From positions 5,206,501-5,270,500 of the forward strand of contig BSBM01000461.1 in NCBI GenBank assembly GCA_027924585.1: a stretch of 64,000 nt of DNA, written 5' to 3'. Positions 34,609 to 48,111 of this stretch are shown here, one piece after another (the stretch's first letter is position 1; each line of letters starts with the position of its first letter). Made by a program: the position numbers and the translations under genes. The stretch comes from Larix kaempferi. Lineage: Eukaryota > Streptophyta > Pinopsida > Pinales > Pinaceae. The notes beneath the pieces were generated by a model, which had not been told where the DNA came from, searched no databases, and saw only the letters and a list, made by a program, of their open reading frames with translations.

Positions 34609-37600
34609 TGTCACCTACCGATATTTCTGAACATTATTATTTATTTGCAAAAATATTTTATGTTAAATTTAATTACAAGTTTTGTAATTATGATCAGTTT
34701 TGATCATGGATGAATGTAATTACAGAATATTATTATTTAAATAAATTAATTAGGAGACAAACACTCAAGAGGACTGTTGAATGAGTGTTCATTGACCCAA
34801 TAGGAGGAATGGAAGCTATTGGAAGGTATGGGACACATGGCAGCAGTTACATCACACCACTAACTATTGGTTATGGAACAACTTCCCCTAAAATAGGGCA
34901 TTATCCCCCAGGTGGAGGGAGTGAGCAGGCAGCTCATTTAATGACCCAGTAATATTTTAAAAGGCCTAGGTAGCTTATAAAGTAAAATTTGAATTGGGCA
35001 GGCAACCCTTAATCAATATTTCTGCATAAAATTTTCCTCTTGTAAATCAGGTGATTTCAAGAGAGATTCGAATAAGGGAGGTTAGTAGTGATTGAAAACT
35101 GAGTTTTTGCTTATTTACTGAGGAGAAACAGAGTTATAGGAGCAATTCTTTTTGGACTGCTACCTAATGAAGATTTAGAAGATTATTGTTACAACAAGAA
35201 GAAGTCCTAATTCTTGAAGTTTCTTCCTCCTGGCGGTTCAACGAACAGCCTCGGGGGTCCTAAGACAACATTTTACTGTTTTTAGGAGTTTGGTTGGGTG
35301 GAACAGTCTTCCTGACTTGTTTGTTTCCCTACAGATCTTCACGGGCTTTTAAAAGATTTCCTACCTTATGCTCAGTAAATAATCCTGTTCTATTTATCTA
35401 GTATTATTCTGTTTATTTGTTTTCGAAAAGAATCTCAGTCTGGAAATGTTTAAGTCTAAATGTTTAAGTTTAAATGTTAAATTGAAAAATCAATATCCCT
35501 ATTTTTCCACATGCTATTTGGGAGCATCGTACTCTAGTAGAGATATGCAAATTAAAGTAGATTAGAAGATAGGCAAATTGCCATTTAAATTCGATAAATA
35601 GATAGTAATTATTTATGTTTCAGTTTTTCTGTTCCCAAGTTAAATAATAGTAGAAAGATTCTGTATAGTATCTATGAATGTATTATAAGTATCAGAGCTT
35701 TCCGAGAAATTAAATCATGTATAATTTCTATATCCACATCAATTTTCTGTATAAAAGAAAAATATAGAAATCACAGGTATGCATGTATAATAACAGAGTA
35801 ACAATTAAATGATAGTAATCATCCAAATAAGATTTCATTATCTCTGTTAATGTTTTTCAAGGTTACTATCTTTCTGTACTATTAACTTGAATTACATGCT
35901 GAAATAAAAGCTTTTCACAATCATTCTTTAATTTTCAAGTTTCTACAATTTACTCATACACACACTATTTTTCTTTTATTTCTTATTTTATCAATTTCAT
36001 ACATTTACAGTTCAAAGAGACTATACATTAAATAGAAATATTCTATTGTTGATAAGAAATAGTTTTCTATCTCTTATTATCAACATCGTGTTAATTATCA
36101 TCCTAACAAATAGTAGAAACTCTATGAACATCACTTTGTTTATACTCACCTATTCTATTGCAAAGTTGTTAGTGTCATTAGTATTTTGTTTAGTTTTCAT
36201 TTCAAACCCTAGTTAGGTTTAGTCTTTTATTTTTATCTTTGTTTTATCCAAATACCAATAAAACACGAATGTAGGGTTTAATACTATGCGTTTCCGATGT
36301 ACATATTATTGTAAATTATTTCGACATTTCACTCTATTATTTATCAACATTACCAAACAAGAATTTATGACATCAACTTACAGTATCCAGACAAACAAAC
36401 CAGATATCTTTACGAATATTTTAACATACATTGTATTATCAAAAGAAGTATTATCTTACACAGAGATCGAGCCCTCGGCTCTCTTTCTTACTATTTTAAA
36501 TGATTACCAAAAACAAGTCGAATCTCACAGAACCTCAAACATCACAACAGAATAACCTCAAATGAAGACAAAGCTTTCAAGCAATGTTTATATTATAAAA
36601 ACAAGGTTACACAGGGTTTACGCCAAAAATTCAATAGGCAAAAGAGCCCAATATTCAAAATCGACGAGTTATATCTCCAGTTGATAAACATCAAAGTTTA
36701 CAAAATATAGCACCCAAGTATCACTGTCAAATAAAAGTGTTTCGAAGATTTCCCCAACCATCTTCAATGATAGAGCCACGGCACAGACAAAGAGTACTAC
36801 GAGGGTATGGAAGACCCGAAGCTTACCGGTGTAAGAGTGCATGGTTTTCCTTTCGTTAGACCCTAACCAGTACCCTAGCGTATTATTCTGCCACAATAGC
36901 AAACAACAAGGAAAGCACACCTATGTGGAACATCGGTTATCCAACTCTGAAAGGATATGGCGCCAACTCATTAATGAAAAATCATTACATGATCTCTTTT
37001 ACAGTTCGAGACACATGCCAATTAAATTGACTCAACGGCTTGTCCCATATAGAATTTAATGCCCACTCTACTTTACCTTTAAACATTGCCACTATGGCAC
37101 ACGGTTGGGAAAGTATGATCCAACGCTTGGCGTATAACCCTTAGACATCAACGAGCATGGAGGCATTCACGTCTACGTGGATTCCTGGAGTTACAACTGG
37201 GCATGAGTGCAGTACCAATCTTTAATTGTAAGATCCTTCCATGATCTTTACCATAGCTCGAGACCAATGTCGAATTTATGAGATAGTGACCTGTCAAACC
37301 CCTTTTCAATGTTGGTCAGTACCTTGATGTGATAACCATTATTACCTTTTCATTTGTTAACATAACAACTTTTAAAAATGCCATACTCGTCATATTAGAA
37401 CAACGTATATGCAAATGCATGGTTATAAATCCTAATGTTTGCACTCATTGCTAATGCTCTCATATATTACAATGTTTTATTAAATTGCATACACTTTGTA
37501 TAGTAGTGTTATGATCCGAATATTGTATATATTGCAAACATCACCGAGATATGCTTAATATGACATTAAACTGAAAATAAGTATAGTCAAACTATTGTTT

Positions 37601-38638
37601 TCATAAGACTTGGGATATGTTGTGTGTCGTTATAAATAGGATAACAATTATGTATAGTCCAAAGCTTAAATGCACTATGTTTTTACATTTAGTTATTTTT
37701 ATATTGATGTTTCCTTTCATCTATTCATATTGTTGAATAATCACAGAATTGTTATATAGTGTTTAAATAAGAATATCATTATACGATAAGTTTGAATTGC
37801 ATAGTGGTAAATAGGAAATTTGATTTACAACGACTTAATATACTTATCCAAACATATTTATTGAATATTAGTGGTTTCAAGAGCTTACAAACTCATAACG
37901 TTTATGTACATTTTGGTACTATCATTCTAAATGACGACACAAGACAACTATCACTACAACCAGCTAAAACAATGACGACAACGGTAACAATGTTGTTAAT
38001 AAGATACTTGTTCGACAGTTAACTCGGGTTGAGTTTACTTAGTTATAAGATGAACCTTGCAAAGCAAAGGTGTAAGCATGCGAGTCATACCTGTACGTTT
38101 TTATAGTTGCAACAATCTCTAAACATGCTATTTTATTTACGATGTTCATTTGAGCTTTACACGAAAACTGAAATTTATTACAATCATGAAACTTTTTACC
38201 TGTCGTTTTAACATAGAACAAATCAAATGCTTTAGCGTTGCAGCTAAGTAAGCTTCGGGGTCCCTCATAGGACTCTCTTGGATAGCAAAGAAGAAAACTG
38301 TCAGTATCGTCTCAAGGAAAAGTACCATGTCATATTTCTAACCTAGCAGTTCATTATTAAATCATTCATACATTTCGTTGCATTAAAAAGGTGTCGCATC
38401 AAAAGTTGGTCCATTCATGCATTTAACTACCTTAATGATAGTTGTTATAAATATAATTAAGATGTCGCTAACGTATTAGTGATAACAGAATTATATTTAT
38501 GATTTAATTCAACAACTATTAAGTTAAGATTGTTGAAACTTGCATTATTAAATTCCGCAGTTACAAATTATCAGATATTAAGCTAATTGTTGCTATTTAC
38601 AAAAAAATTAAATTTTTATGAAAATATGGGATGTTACA
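34609..38638 (+). repeat. LTR B (shared by G1 and G2)
   Basis: TGTCACCTACC...TGTTACA, 4,030 bp. TATAAAG at 34976-34982 (offset 367) and TATAAATAGG at 37631. It serves as 3' LTR of G1 and 5' LTR of G2. It has the 10-bp insertion near 35590 and a short duplication (TTTAAGTCTAAATG repeated, near 35445-35480) shared with LTR C. Confidence 0.95.
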
Positions 38639-38640
38639 TG

Positions 38641-38654
38641 TGGTATCAGAGCAC
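38641..38654 (+). promoter_or_regulatory. G2 primer binding site
   Basis: TGGTATCAGAGCAC, two bases after LTR B. Confidence 0.93.
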
Positions 38655-38782
38655 AGATTCAAACTCTAGGCCTGAATGAGGTCCAAAACACGCAGTGGAA
38701 ACTTTTATATACAACAGAAAATTATACTAACTTGAAAATTTTATTATTATGCTATCTTCAGAAATTATTTTCAATTACAAGT

Positions 38783-41700
38783 ATGGAGAACTCAACTAAA
38801 CATTTAACTGACAGATTTCAGCCTAACAGTCACAGTTTGGGACAGCACTATGTAGAGGAAGGTCATGGGGAAATAAATAACAGTTTGACGGAACTGTTAC
38901 TTGCCTTTCAAGATTTAAAAGCAGAAATCAAATCTATGAAACTAAATAATGGAAGGATTCTGCAAGCACAAGAACAACTGAATCAAGTGCTGTTTGAACA
39001 CAGCCAAATAGAGGAACAAGAGAAAAACAATCACGATATTTCCAAAGTTGAGGACATGCCTCACACTGATAAAAATCAGAACATCAAAATCAGTGAAGTA
39101 AAAGATAGCTCAACCTCGTCTAGAGATGCTATTGCAGAACGCAAAAAGAAATGTAATTACACCAGTGACAGCAGTGAAGAAGATTCCAAACCAAGAAGGA
39201 AAAATAAAAAAGAATATGAGCATATTTCTGGAGAATTCAATAAGATAAGACCTCCAACTTTCAATGGAGAAACTAAGAAAGGTGAGACAGTTGAAGCTTG
39301 GCTGTCAGGGATGAAGAAATACTTCCATATCTACAACTATTCAGATTTCTTAAAAGCAAAAATGGATATATATAACTTAACTGGAAAAGCGGATATCTGG
39401 TGGCAAGATTTCAAAAGGGTAAAGGGTATCAAGGATAAAGATGTAACCTGGAGTGATTTCAAATGATATTTCAAAAAGAAGTATCTATCTGAACAATACT
39501 ACGAAGAAAAATCTAAAGAGTTTTACGATTTGAAGTTGGGAGGTGTGAACATGAAGGAACTGAACAGTAAGTTTCTGAACTTACCGAGATATGTACCCTA
39601 CTTCATAGAAGAAAAACCAAAAATTCAAAGGTACTTAAGTTGTTTACCTTCCAGCATTAAAGACAAAATTGAGTATGACAGTCCTAAAACATTAGAGGAG
39701 GCTATGAGGAAGGCAATTTTCTGTTATGATACAAATTGTAAGAGAGAGGTTGTGTCTAATTGGAAAAATCATAAGCCCAACAATTTTGAACAGAAGAAGA
39801 AAAATTTTAGATTCGGTGGGAATTATGGATTCCAATGGAAGAATTTTCAGAATCGAAATTCCCAACGGAATAATTCCAGAAATAATTCACCGTAGAATTA
39901 AATAGCACCCAGAAATGCACCTAATACTGCCAAGACCAGTGAGCCAAAGGCACCTATTAAATGTTTTGAATGTCAAGGCCCCCATTATGCATCAGAATGT
40001 CCCTTAAGGAAACGGAAGACAAACAACATCAACTCTATACATACTGAACCTTCTGTTGGAGACGTAGCAAGGGAGATGCCAAGAATTAATGCAGCACTTG
40101 AAAGCAGGCAAGCAGATCATCAAATCTCCATGGTAGAGATTGAAGGTATGATACATGACCATCCTGTTACTATTTTAATTGACCCAGGTGCCAGTTTAAG
40201 TTATATATCACCAGATGTTGTAGAAAGTCTTAAAATGAAAACTGAAAAGTTTAGTAAATCATGGCTAGTTAGACTAGCAACTGGAACAAAGAGGAAAGTT
40301 TCAGATTTTATAGAGAACTGTGTTTTATCCATGAACCATTTGCAAACACAAATCAAGACGAATATTTTACCTTTAGGTTCATCTGATATTATAGTTGGGA
40401 TGGACTGGTTGGAATCCCATCATGTCATCTTAGACTGTTATGGAAAAAGTTTTACATGCTTAAATGATGAAGGGAAAATTATAGAAATAAAAGGCATTCC
40501 AAGGAAGGTAACCCTTAAACAAATTTCAGCCATGCAAGTTAAGAGGGCAGTTAGGAAGGGATGCTAAATGTTTGCAGTAAACGTGATAAATGATGAAACT
40601 ATTGATAAAGAGAACAAACTGAAATTAGAGGACATACCTATCCTAAAGGATTTTAAAGATGTATTTCCCGACAAGATTCCAGGATTACCACCCAAAAGAG
40701 ATTTAGATTTTACCTTAGAGTTAATACCAGGAGTAGTACCAAATTCAAAAGCTCTGTACCGAATGAATATACTGGAGTTAAATGAATTAAAATCTCAGTT
40801 GAAGGAACTTATTAACAAGAAGTATATTAGACCAAGTGTGTCTCCTTGGGGAGCACCTGTCATCTTCATTAAGAAGAAAGATGGAACATTAAGACTATGC
40901 ATAGATTATTGCCAGCTTAATAAGATGACAATTAAGAATAGATACCCGTTGCCCCACATAGATGATCTAATTGATTAGCTGCGTGGAGAAACAGTATTTT
41001 CGAAGATTGATCTAAGATCAGGATATCATCAAGCAAGGGTTAAAGACGAGGATATTTTCAAGACAGCTTTCCGAACTCGGTATGGACATTACGAGTTCAT
41101 AGTCATGTCATTTGTCTTGACTAATGCCCCGGTTGTATTTATGTGTTTGATGAGTAGTATTTTGCATAAGTACTTAGACAAGTTTGTTGTTGTGTTTATA
41201 GACGATATTTTAGTGTACTCAAAAAGCAAAGAAGAGCATGATGAACATTTACGGATTATCTTACAAATATTAAGAAATCATCAATTGTATGCCAAATTTA
41301 GTAAATGTGACTTTCACAAAGACAAAATTCAGTATCTAGGACACATAATTTTAGCAGAAGGAATCTATGTTGACCGCGACAAGATAAGGTCCATTAATGA
41401 CTGGTCGGTTCCCAAAGATGTGTTGGATGTAAGATCATTTATGGGCATTATGGGGTATTACAAAAAGTTTATAGAGAATTTCTCAAAAATTTCCAACCCC
41501 ATAACTTCCTTGCAGAAGAAAGGGAATAAATTTGTTTGGGATCAGAAGTGTGCTGAGAGTTTTAAGAAATTAAAGGAAGTATTGACAACATCACCTATCT
41601 TGAAGATAGCTGACCCCAACAAGGATTTTCTTGTTTGTACGGATGCATGCAATGATGGACTCAGTGGAGTTTTGACACAAGAAGGGCATGCGATAGCATA

Positions 41701-43474
41701 TGAATCTAGAAAGCTGAAAGTACATGAAAAGAATTACTCTACTTATGATTTAGAGTTATTAGTAGTTATTCATGCCTTAAAAATGTGGCGTCATCACCTT
41801 ATTGGAAAAAAGTTTACATTATTAACAGATAACATGGGTCTGAAATATTTATTGGATCAGACAAACTTGAACGCTAGACAAGCTAGATGGTTGACATTCT
41901 TAAGTGAGTATGATTTCGAAATTCAGAATATCGAAGGAAAGGAGAATAAAGTTGCAGATGCCTTGAATTGCAAGGCAAAACTAAATTTAATTTCAGCAAT
42001 TAGTAATTATTCAACCAATTTGGAAAATCAGATTCCGGAAAAAGGTGAAACTGATGAAGAATACAGAAAAATGAAGGAAAAGACATCCAATAACAGTTCT
42101 GAAAATTGTATGGCAGATTATACAATTAAAGAAAATGGACTATTACTGTATAAAAACAGATTGTATGTGCCAGATATACCAAAAATAAAATTTCTGATAT
42201 TAAATGAGATGCATAAAAGTCACTATTCTGGTCATCCAAGATATCAAAAGACCATCACTATGCTGAGAAAAGAATACTATTGGCCCAGAATCAAAGATGA
42301 AGTAGCATAATACATCGCAAAATGCTTTGACTGTCAAAAGGTGAAGGTTGAACACCAACATCCTGCTAGATTGTTGCAACCATTACCAATACCAAGTTGG
42401 AAGTGGGAAGTGATCAGTATAGATTTCATTACTGGATTGCCGAAAAATCAGAAACAACATGATTCCATCATGGTGGTGGTGGAAAAACACAGCAAGGAAG
42501 TACATTTAATACCAGTGAAGACCACACATAAAGCACTAGACATTGCAGAGATTTTTATGAAACAGATCTTCAGACAGCATGGAATACCAAAGGTAATAAT
42601 TTCAGATCGTGACTCGAAGTTTACACGAAAGTTCTGGAGATCATTGTTTAAGGGATTAAATACAACTCTAAATTTAAGTACAGCATTTCATCCACAGACG
42701 GATGGACAGACAGAAAGGGTAAATCAAGTGTTAGAAGATTTATTAAGAATGTATGTTAAGGATCAGCTTGGTAAGTGGGAAGATTATCTGCACTTACCAG
42801 AATTTGCTTATAATAATCATTATCATGCTTTAGCCAGACTTAGTCCTTTTGAAATTCTTTATGGTAGAAAATGTAATACACTTGTTTCATGGAATGATCC
42901 AGTCAATAGAGTTGTTTTAGGACCTAAATTATTGCAAGAATTAGAACTAATTGTGAAACAGGTGCAAGGACATTTAAAAGCTTCCCAAGATAGGCAGAAG
43001 AGTCAAGCAGATTCAAAAAGAACTCATAAAGAGTTCCAGGTGGGTGAACATGTGTTTCTCAAGGTAAGATTGAAAAATAGTTCACAGAAATTGGGGAGTT
43101 GTGCCAAGTTGGCACACAGGTATTGTGGTCCTTTTGAAATATTATCTAAGATTGGAGAAGTCGCATACCAACTGGATTTACCACCTAACCTGAAAATACA
43201 TAATGTTTTTCATATATCATTTTTAAAGAAATATATGCACGATACTACTCATGTTGTAAACTAGAATGATGTACAGGTGGGACAAGACGGAGATTTTCTA
43301 GTGGAACCGGATTGTATCCTCGAAAGGAGGGAAACTATTCTCCAGAATCGCAGCATTGGGCAAGTGAAGGTGCAATGGAAGCACCTTAGCCTAGAAGAGG
43401 AAACCTGGGAGTTGGAGAGTAGTATGCGGGCAGTATACCCAACTCTATTTCAAGAACACTCAAGGAGTGACTAG
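38783..43474 (+). pseudogene. G2 gag-pol polyprotein
   Basis: One frame of 4,692 bp (1,564 codons) from ATG to TGA's place at 43472-43474, with no frameshift but seven internal stops: 39464, 39893, 39899, 40565, 40976, 42308 and 43262. Domains: gag; zinc knuckle CFECQGPHYASEC at 39962-40000; PR with ILIDPGASLSYIS; RT with IDLRSGYHQ and FIDDILVYS (both aspartates kept); RNase H with LLTDN and [11 protein letters not shown] with H..H (HKSHYSGHP), DFITGLP, ISDRDSKF and DGQTERVNQ; GPY/F; and a chromodomain-like end containing VKVQWKHLSLEEETWELE. The gene encodes particle, enzymes and targeting domain in one polyprotein. Several stops fit C-to-T changes of CAA, CAG, CGA or TGG codons. Confidence 0.93.
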
Positions 43475-43514
43475 CCAACATCGAGGACGATGTTGAGACT
43501 TAAGGGGGGGTGTA

Positions 43515-46500
43515 TGTCACCTACCCAAATTTCTGAACATTATTATTTATTTGCAAAAATACTTTATGTTAAATTTAATTACAAGTTTTGTAATTATGAT
43601 CAGTTTTGATCATGGATGAATGTAATTACAGAATATTATTATTTGAATAAATTAATTAGGAGACAAACACTCAAGAGGACTGTTGAATGAGTGTTCATTG
43701 ACCCACTAGAAGGAATGGAAGCTATTGGAAGGTATGGGACACATGGCACCAGTTACATCACACCACTAACTATTGGTTATGGGACAACTTCCCCTAAAAT
43801 AGGGCATTATCCCCCAAGTGGAGGGAGTGAGCAGGCAGCTCATTTAATGACCCAGTAACATTTTTAAAGTCCTAGGTAGCTTATAAAGGAAAATTTGATT
43901 TGGGAAGGTAGCCCTTAATCAATATTTCTGCATAAAATTTTCCTCTTGTAAATCAGGTGATTTCAAGAGAGATTCGGATAAGGGAGGTTAGTGGTGATTG
44001 AAAACTGAGTTTTTTCTTATTTACTGAGGAGAAACAGAGTTATAGGAGCAAGTCTTTTTGGACTGCTACCTAATGAAGATTTAGAAGATTACTGTTAAAA
44101 CAAGAAGAAGTCCTTATTCCTGAAGTTTCTTCCTTATGGCGGTCCAGCGAACAATCTCGGGGGTCCTAAGACAGCATTTGACTGTTTTCAGGAGTTTGGT
44201 TGGGTGGAACAGTCTTCCTGAGTTGTTTGTTGCACTACAGAGCTTCACGGGCTTTTAAAAGATTTCCTAACTTATGCTCAGTAAATAATCATGTTCTATT
44301 TATCTAGTATTATTCTGTTTATTTGTTTTCGAAAAGAATCTCATTCTGGAAATGTTTAAGTCTAAATGTTTAAGTTTAAATGTTAAATTGAAAAATCAAT
44401 ATCCCCATTTTTCCACAAGCTGTTTGGGAGCATTGTACTCTAGTAGAGATATGGAAATTAAAGTAGATTAGAAGATAGGCAAATTGCCATTTAAATTCGA
44501 TAAATAGATAGTAATTATTTATGTTACAGTTTTCCTGTTCCCAAGTTAAATAATAGTAGAAAGATTCTGTATAGTATCTATGAATGTATTATAAGTATCA
44601 GAGCTTTATAAGAAATTAAATAATGTATAATTTCTATATCCACATCAATTTTCTGTATAAAAGAAAAATACAGAAATCACAGGTATGCATGTATAATAAT
44701 AGAGTAACAATTAAATGATAGTAATCATCCAAATAAGATTTCATTATCTTTGTTAATGTTTTTCAAGGTTATTATCTTTCTATACTATTAACTTGAATTA
44801 CATACTGAAATATATGCTTTTCACAATCATTCTTTAATTTTCAAATTTCTACAATACACTCATACACACACTATTTTTCTTTTATTTCTTATTTTATCAA
44901 TTTCATACATTTACAGTTCAAAGAGACTATAGATTAAATAGAAATATTCTGTTGTTGATAAGATATAGTTTTCTATCTCTTATTATCAACATCGTTCTAA
45001 TTATCATCCTAATAAATAGTAGAAACTCTATGAACATCACTTTGTTTATACTCACCTATTATATTGCAAAGTTGTTAGTGTCATTAGTATTTTGTTTAGT
45101 TTTCATTTCAAACCCTAGTTAGGTTTAGTCTTTTATTTTTATCTTTGTTTTATCCAAATACCAATAAAACACGAATGTAGTGTTTAATACTATGCATTTC
45201 CCACGTACATATTATTGTAAATTATTTTGACATTTCACTCTATTATTTATCAACATTACCAAACAAGAATTTATGACATCAACTTACAATATCCAGACAA
45301 ACAAACCAGATATCTTTACAAATATTTTAACATACATTTTATTATCAAAAGAAGTATTATCTTACACAGAGATCGAGCCCTCAGCTCTCTTTCTTACTAT
45401 TTTAAACGATTACCAAAAACAAGTCGAATCTCATAGAACCTCAAACATCACAACAGAATAACCTCAAACGAAGACAAAGCTTTCAAGCAATGTTTATATT
45501 ATAAAAACAAGGTTACACAGGGTTTATCCCAAAAATTCAATAGGCAGAAGAGCCCAATATTCAAAATCGACGAGTTATATCTCCAGTCGATAAACATCAA
45601 AGTTTACAAAATATAGCACCCAAGTATCACTGTCAAATAAAAGTGTTTCGAATATTTCCCCAACCATCTTCAACAATAGAGCCACGGCACAGACGAAGAG
45701 TACTACGAGGGTATGGAAGACCCAAAGCTTACCGGTGTAAGAGTGCGTGGTTTTTCCTTTCGTCAGACCCTAACTAGTACCCTGGCGTATTATTCTAGCA
45801 AACAACAAGGAAAGCACACCTGTGTGGAACATCGGTTATCCAAATCTGCAAGGATATGGCGCCAACTCATTAATGAAAAATCATTACATGATCTCTTTTA
45901 TAGTTCGAGACACATGCCAATTAAATTGACTCAACGGCTTGTCCCATATAGAATTTAATGGCCACTCTGCTTTACCTTTAAACATTACCACTATGGCACA
46001 CGTAGGAGCAAGTACGATCCAACGCTTGGCGTATAACCCTTAGACATCAACGAGCATGGAGGCATTCACGTCTACGTGGATTCCTGGAGTTACAACTGGG
46101 CAGCAGTGCAGTACCAATCTTTAATTGTAAGATCCTTCCATGATCTTTACCATAGCTCGAGACCAATGTCAAATTTATGAGCCAACAACCTGTCAAACCC
46201 CTTTTCAATGTTTGTCAGTACCTTGATGTGATAACCATTATTACCTTTTCATTTGTTAACATAACAACTTTTAAAAATTCCATACTCGTCATATTAAAAC
46301 AACGTATATGCAAATGCATGGTTATAAATCCTAATGTTTGCACTCATTGCTAACGCTCTCATATATTACAATGTTGTATTAAATTGCATACACTTTGTAT
46401 AGTAGTGTTATGATCCAAATATTGTATATATTGCAAACATCACCGAGATATGCTTAATATGACATTAAACCGAAAATAAGTATAGTCAAACTATTGTTTT

Positions 46501-47488
46501 CATAAGACTTGGGATATGTTGTGTGTCGTTATAAAGAGGATAACAATTATGTATAGTCCAAAGCTTAAATGCACTATGTTTTTACATTTAGTTATTTTTA
46601 TATTGATGTTTCCTTTCATCTATTCATATTGTTGAATATTCACATAATTGTTATATAGTGTTTAAATAAGAATTTCATTATACCATAAGTTTGAATTGCA
46701 TAGTGGTAAATAGGAAATTTGATTTTCAACGACTTAATATAGTTATCCAATCATATATATTGAATATTAGTGGTTGCAAGAACTTACAAACTCATAAATT
46801 TTACGTCTAGTTTGGTACTATCATTCTAAATGACGACACAAGACAACTATCACTACAACGAGCTAGAACAATGACGACAACAGTAACAATGTTGTTAATA
46901 AGATACTTGTTCGACAGTTAAATCGGGTTGAGTTTACTCAGTTATAAGATGAACCTTGAAAAGCAAATGTGTAAGCATGCGAGTCATACCTGTACGTTTT
47001 TATAGTTGCAACAATCTCTAAACATGCTATTTTATTTACGATGTTGATTTGAGCTTTACATGAAAACTGGAATTTATTGCAATCATGAAACTTTTTACCT
47101 GTCGTTTGCACATAGAACAGGTCAAATGCTTTAGCGTTACAGCTAAGTAAGCCTCAGGGTCCCTCATAGGACTCTCTTGGATAACAAAGAAGAAAACTGT
47201 CATTATCGTCTCAAGGAAAAGTACCATGTCATATTTCTAACCTGGCATTTCATTATTACATCATTCTTACATTTAGCTACCTTAATGATAGTTGTTATAA
47301 ATATAATTAAGATGTCGCTGACGTATTAGTGATAACATAATTATATTTATGATTTAATACAACAATTGTTAAGTTAAGATTGTTGAAACTCGCATTATTA
47401 AATTCCGCAGTTACAAATTATCAGATAATAAGCTAATTGTTGCTATTTACAAAAATTTTAATTTTTTATGAAAATATGGGATGTTACA
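43515..47488 (+). repeat. LTR C (shared by G2 and G3)
   Basis: TGTCACCTACC...TGTTACA, 3,974 bp. TATAAAG at 43882-43888 (offset 367). The second TATA-like site of LTRs A and B reads TATAAAGAGG here (46530). About 60 bp near 47270 are deleted relative to the other LTRs. Confidence 0.95.
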
Positions 47489-47490
47489 TG

Positions 47491-47504
47491 TGGTATCAGA
47501 GCAC
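47491..47504 (+). promoter_or_regulatory. G3 primer binding site
   Basis: TGGTATCAGAGCAC, two bases after LTR C. C3 is inserted 43 bp downstream of it. Confidence 0.93.
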
Positions 47505-47542
47505 AGATTCAAACTATAGGCCTGAATGAGGTCCAAAACACG

Positions 47543-47547
47543 CAGTA
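47543..47547 (+). repeat. Target site duplication of C3, left copy (CAGTA)
   Basis: CAGTA recurs at 55196-55200, directly after the C3 3' LTR. G1 and G2 show the uninterrupted leader. Confidence 0.95.
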
Positions 47548-48099
47548 TGTTGAAATATTGTAACTTCAAAGAATATTATATTTGTATATTATTTATTCCG
47601 GAGATGTTCCATACCTCCGATGTGATTATACTATAAATCCGGAGATGTTTATTCCTCCGAGTTGGGTGTGGTAACTAGGGTTATTAGACCCACCATGTGG
47701 GAGTCAGCCCAGTCAGTTATAATGGGGTATTTAACCTAATGGTTAAATACGAGCCTACATGTACTTGTGTAAAATACATATCAGAGTAGTGTATAAATAG
47801 AGGAGGTGTGTTCCTCATTTGATACACTCACTCACTTGAGGATAGCGCACTTGTGGAGGAGAGGTCTGCTATTGTGGAGGAGGAGATCATGTCTCAGGGT
47901 TTCATCTTTGTATATTGCTGGTCATCTATATTGAGGAAGCTTTGTTGGGTTTTCTACCCCATGAGGGTTTCCCAGGATAAATCTCTGTCTCTTGTGTTTA
48001 TGCTGTGTTTGTTGTTTCTTCAGTGATCCTATATATGCTATTATTGTGAAATGGAATGTAATGCTGCTATTTTCTGTCGTAGCATATTAAATCTTAACA
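47548..48099 (+). repeat. C3 5' LTR
   Basis: TGTTGAAATATTG...TCTTAACA. TATA box TATAAATAG at 47792-47800. Two CGGAG...CTCCG hairpin-like words lie in the first 120 bp. Confidence 0.95.
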
Positions 48100-48111
48100 T
48101 GGTATCAAAGC
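48100..48111 (+). promoter_or_regulatory. C3 primer binding site
   Basis: TGGTATCAAAGC, one change from the standard initiator tRNA-Met site, abutting the LTR. Confidence 0.9.

Larger units (their letters stand above)
38639..43514 (+). mobile_element. G2: internal region of array unit 2
   Basis: 4,876 bp between LTR B and LTR C, with the PPT AAGGGGGGG at 43502-43510. The length is identical to G3 once C3 is removed. Confidence 0.93.
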
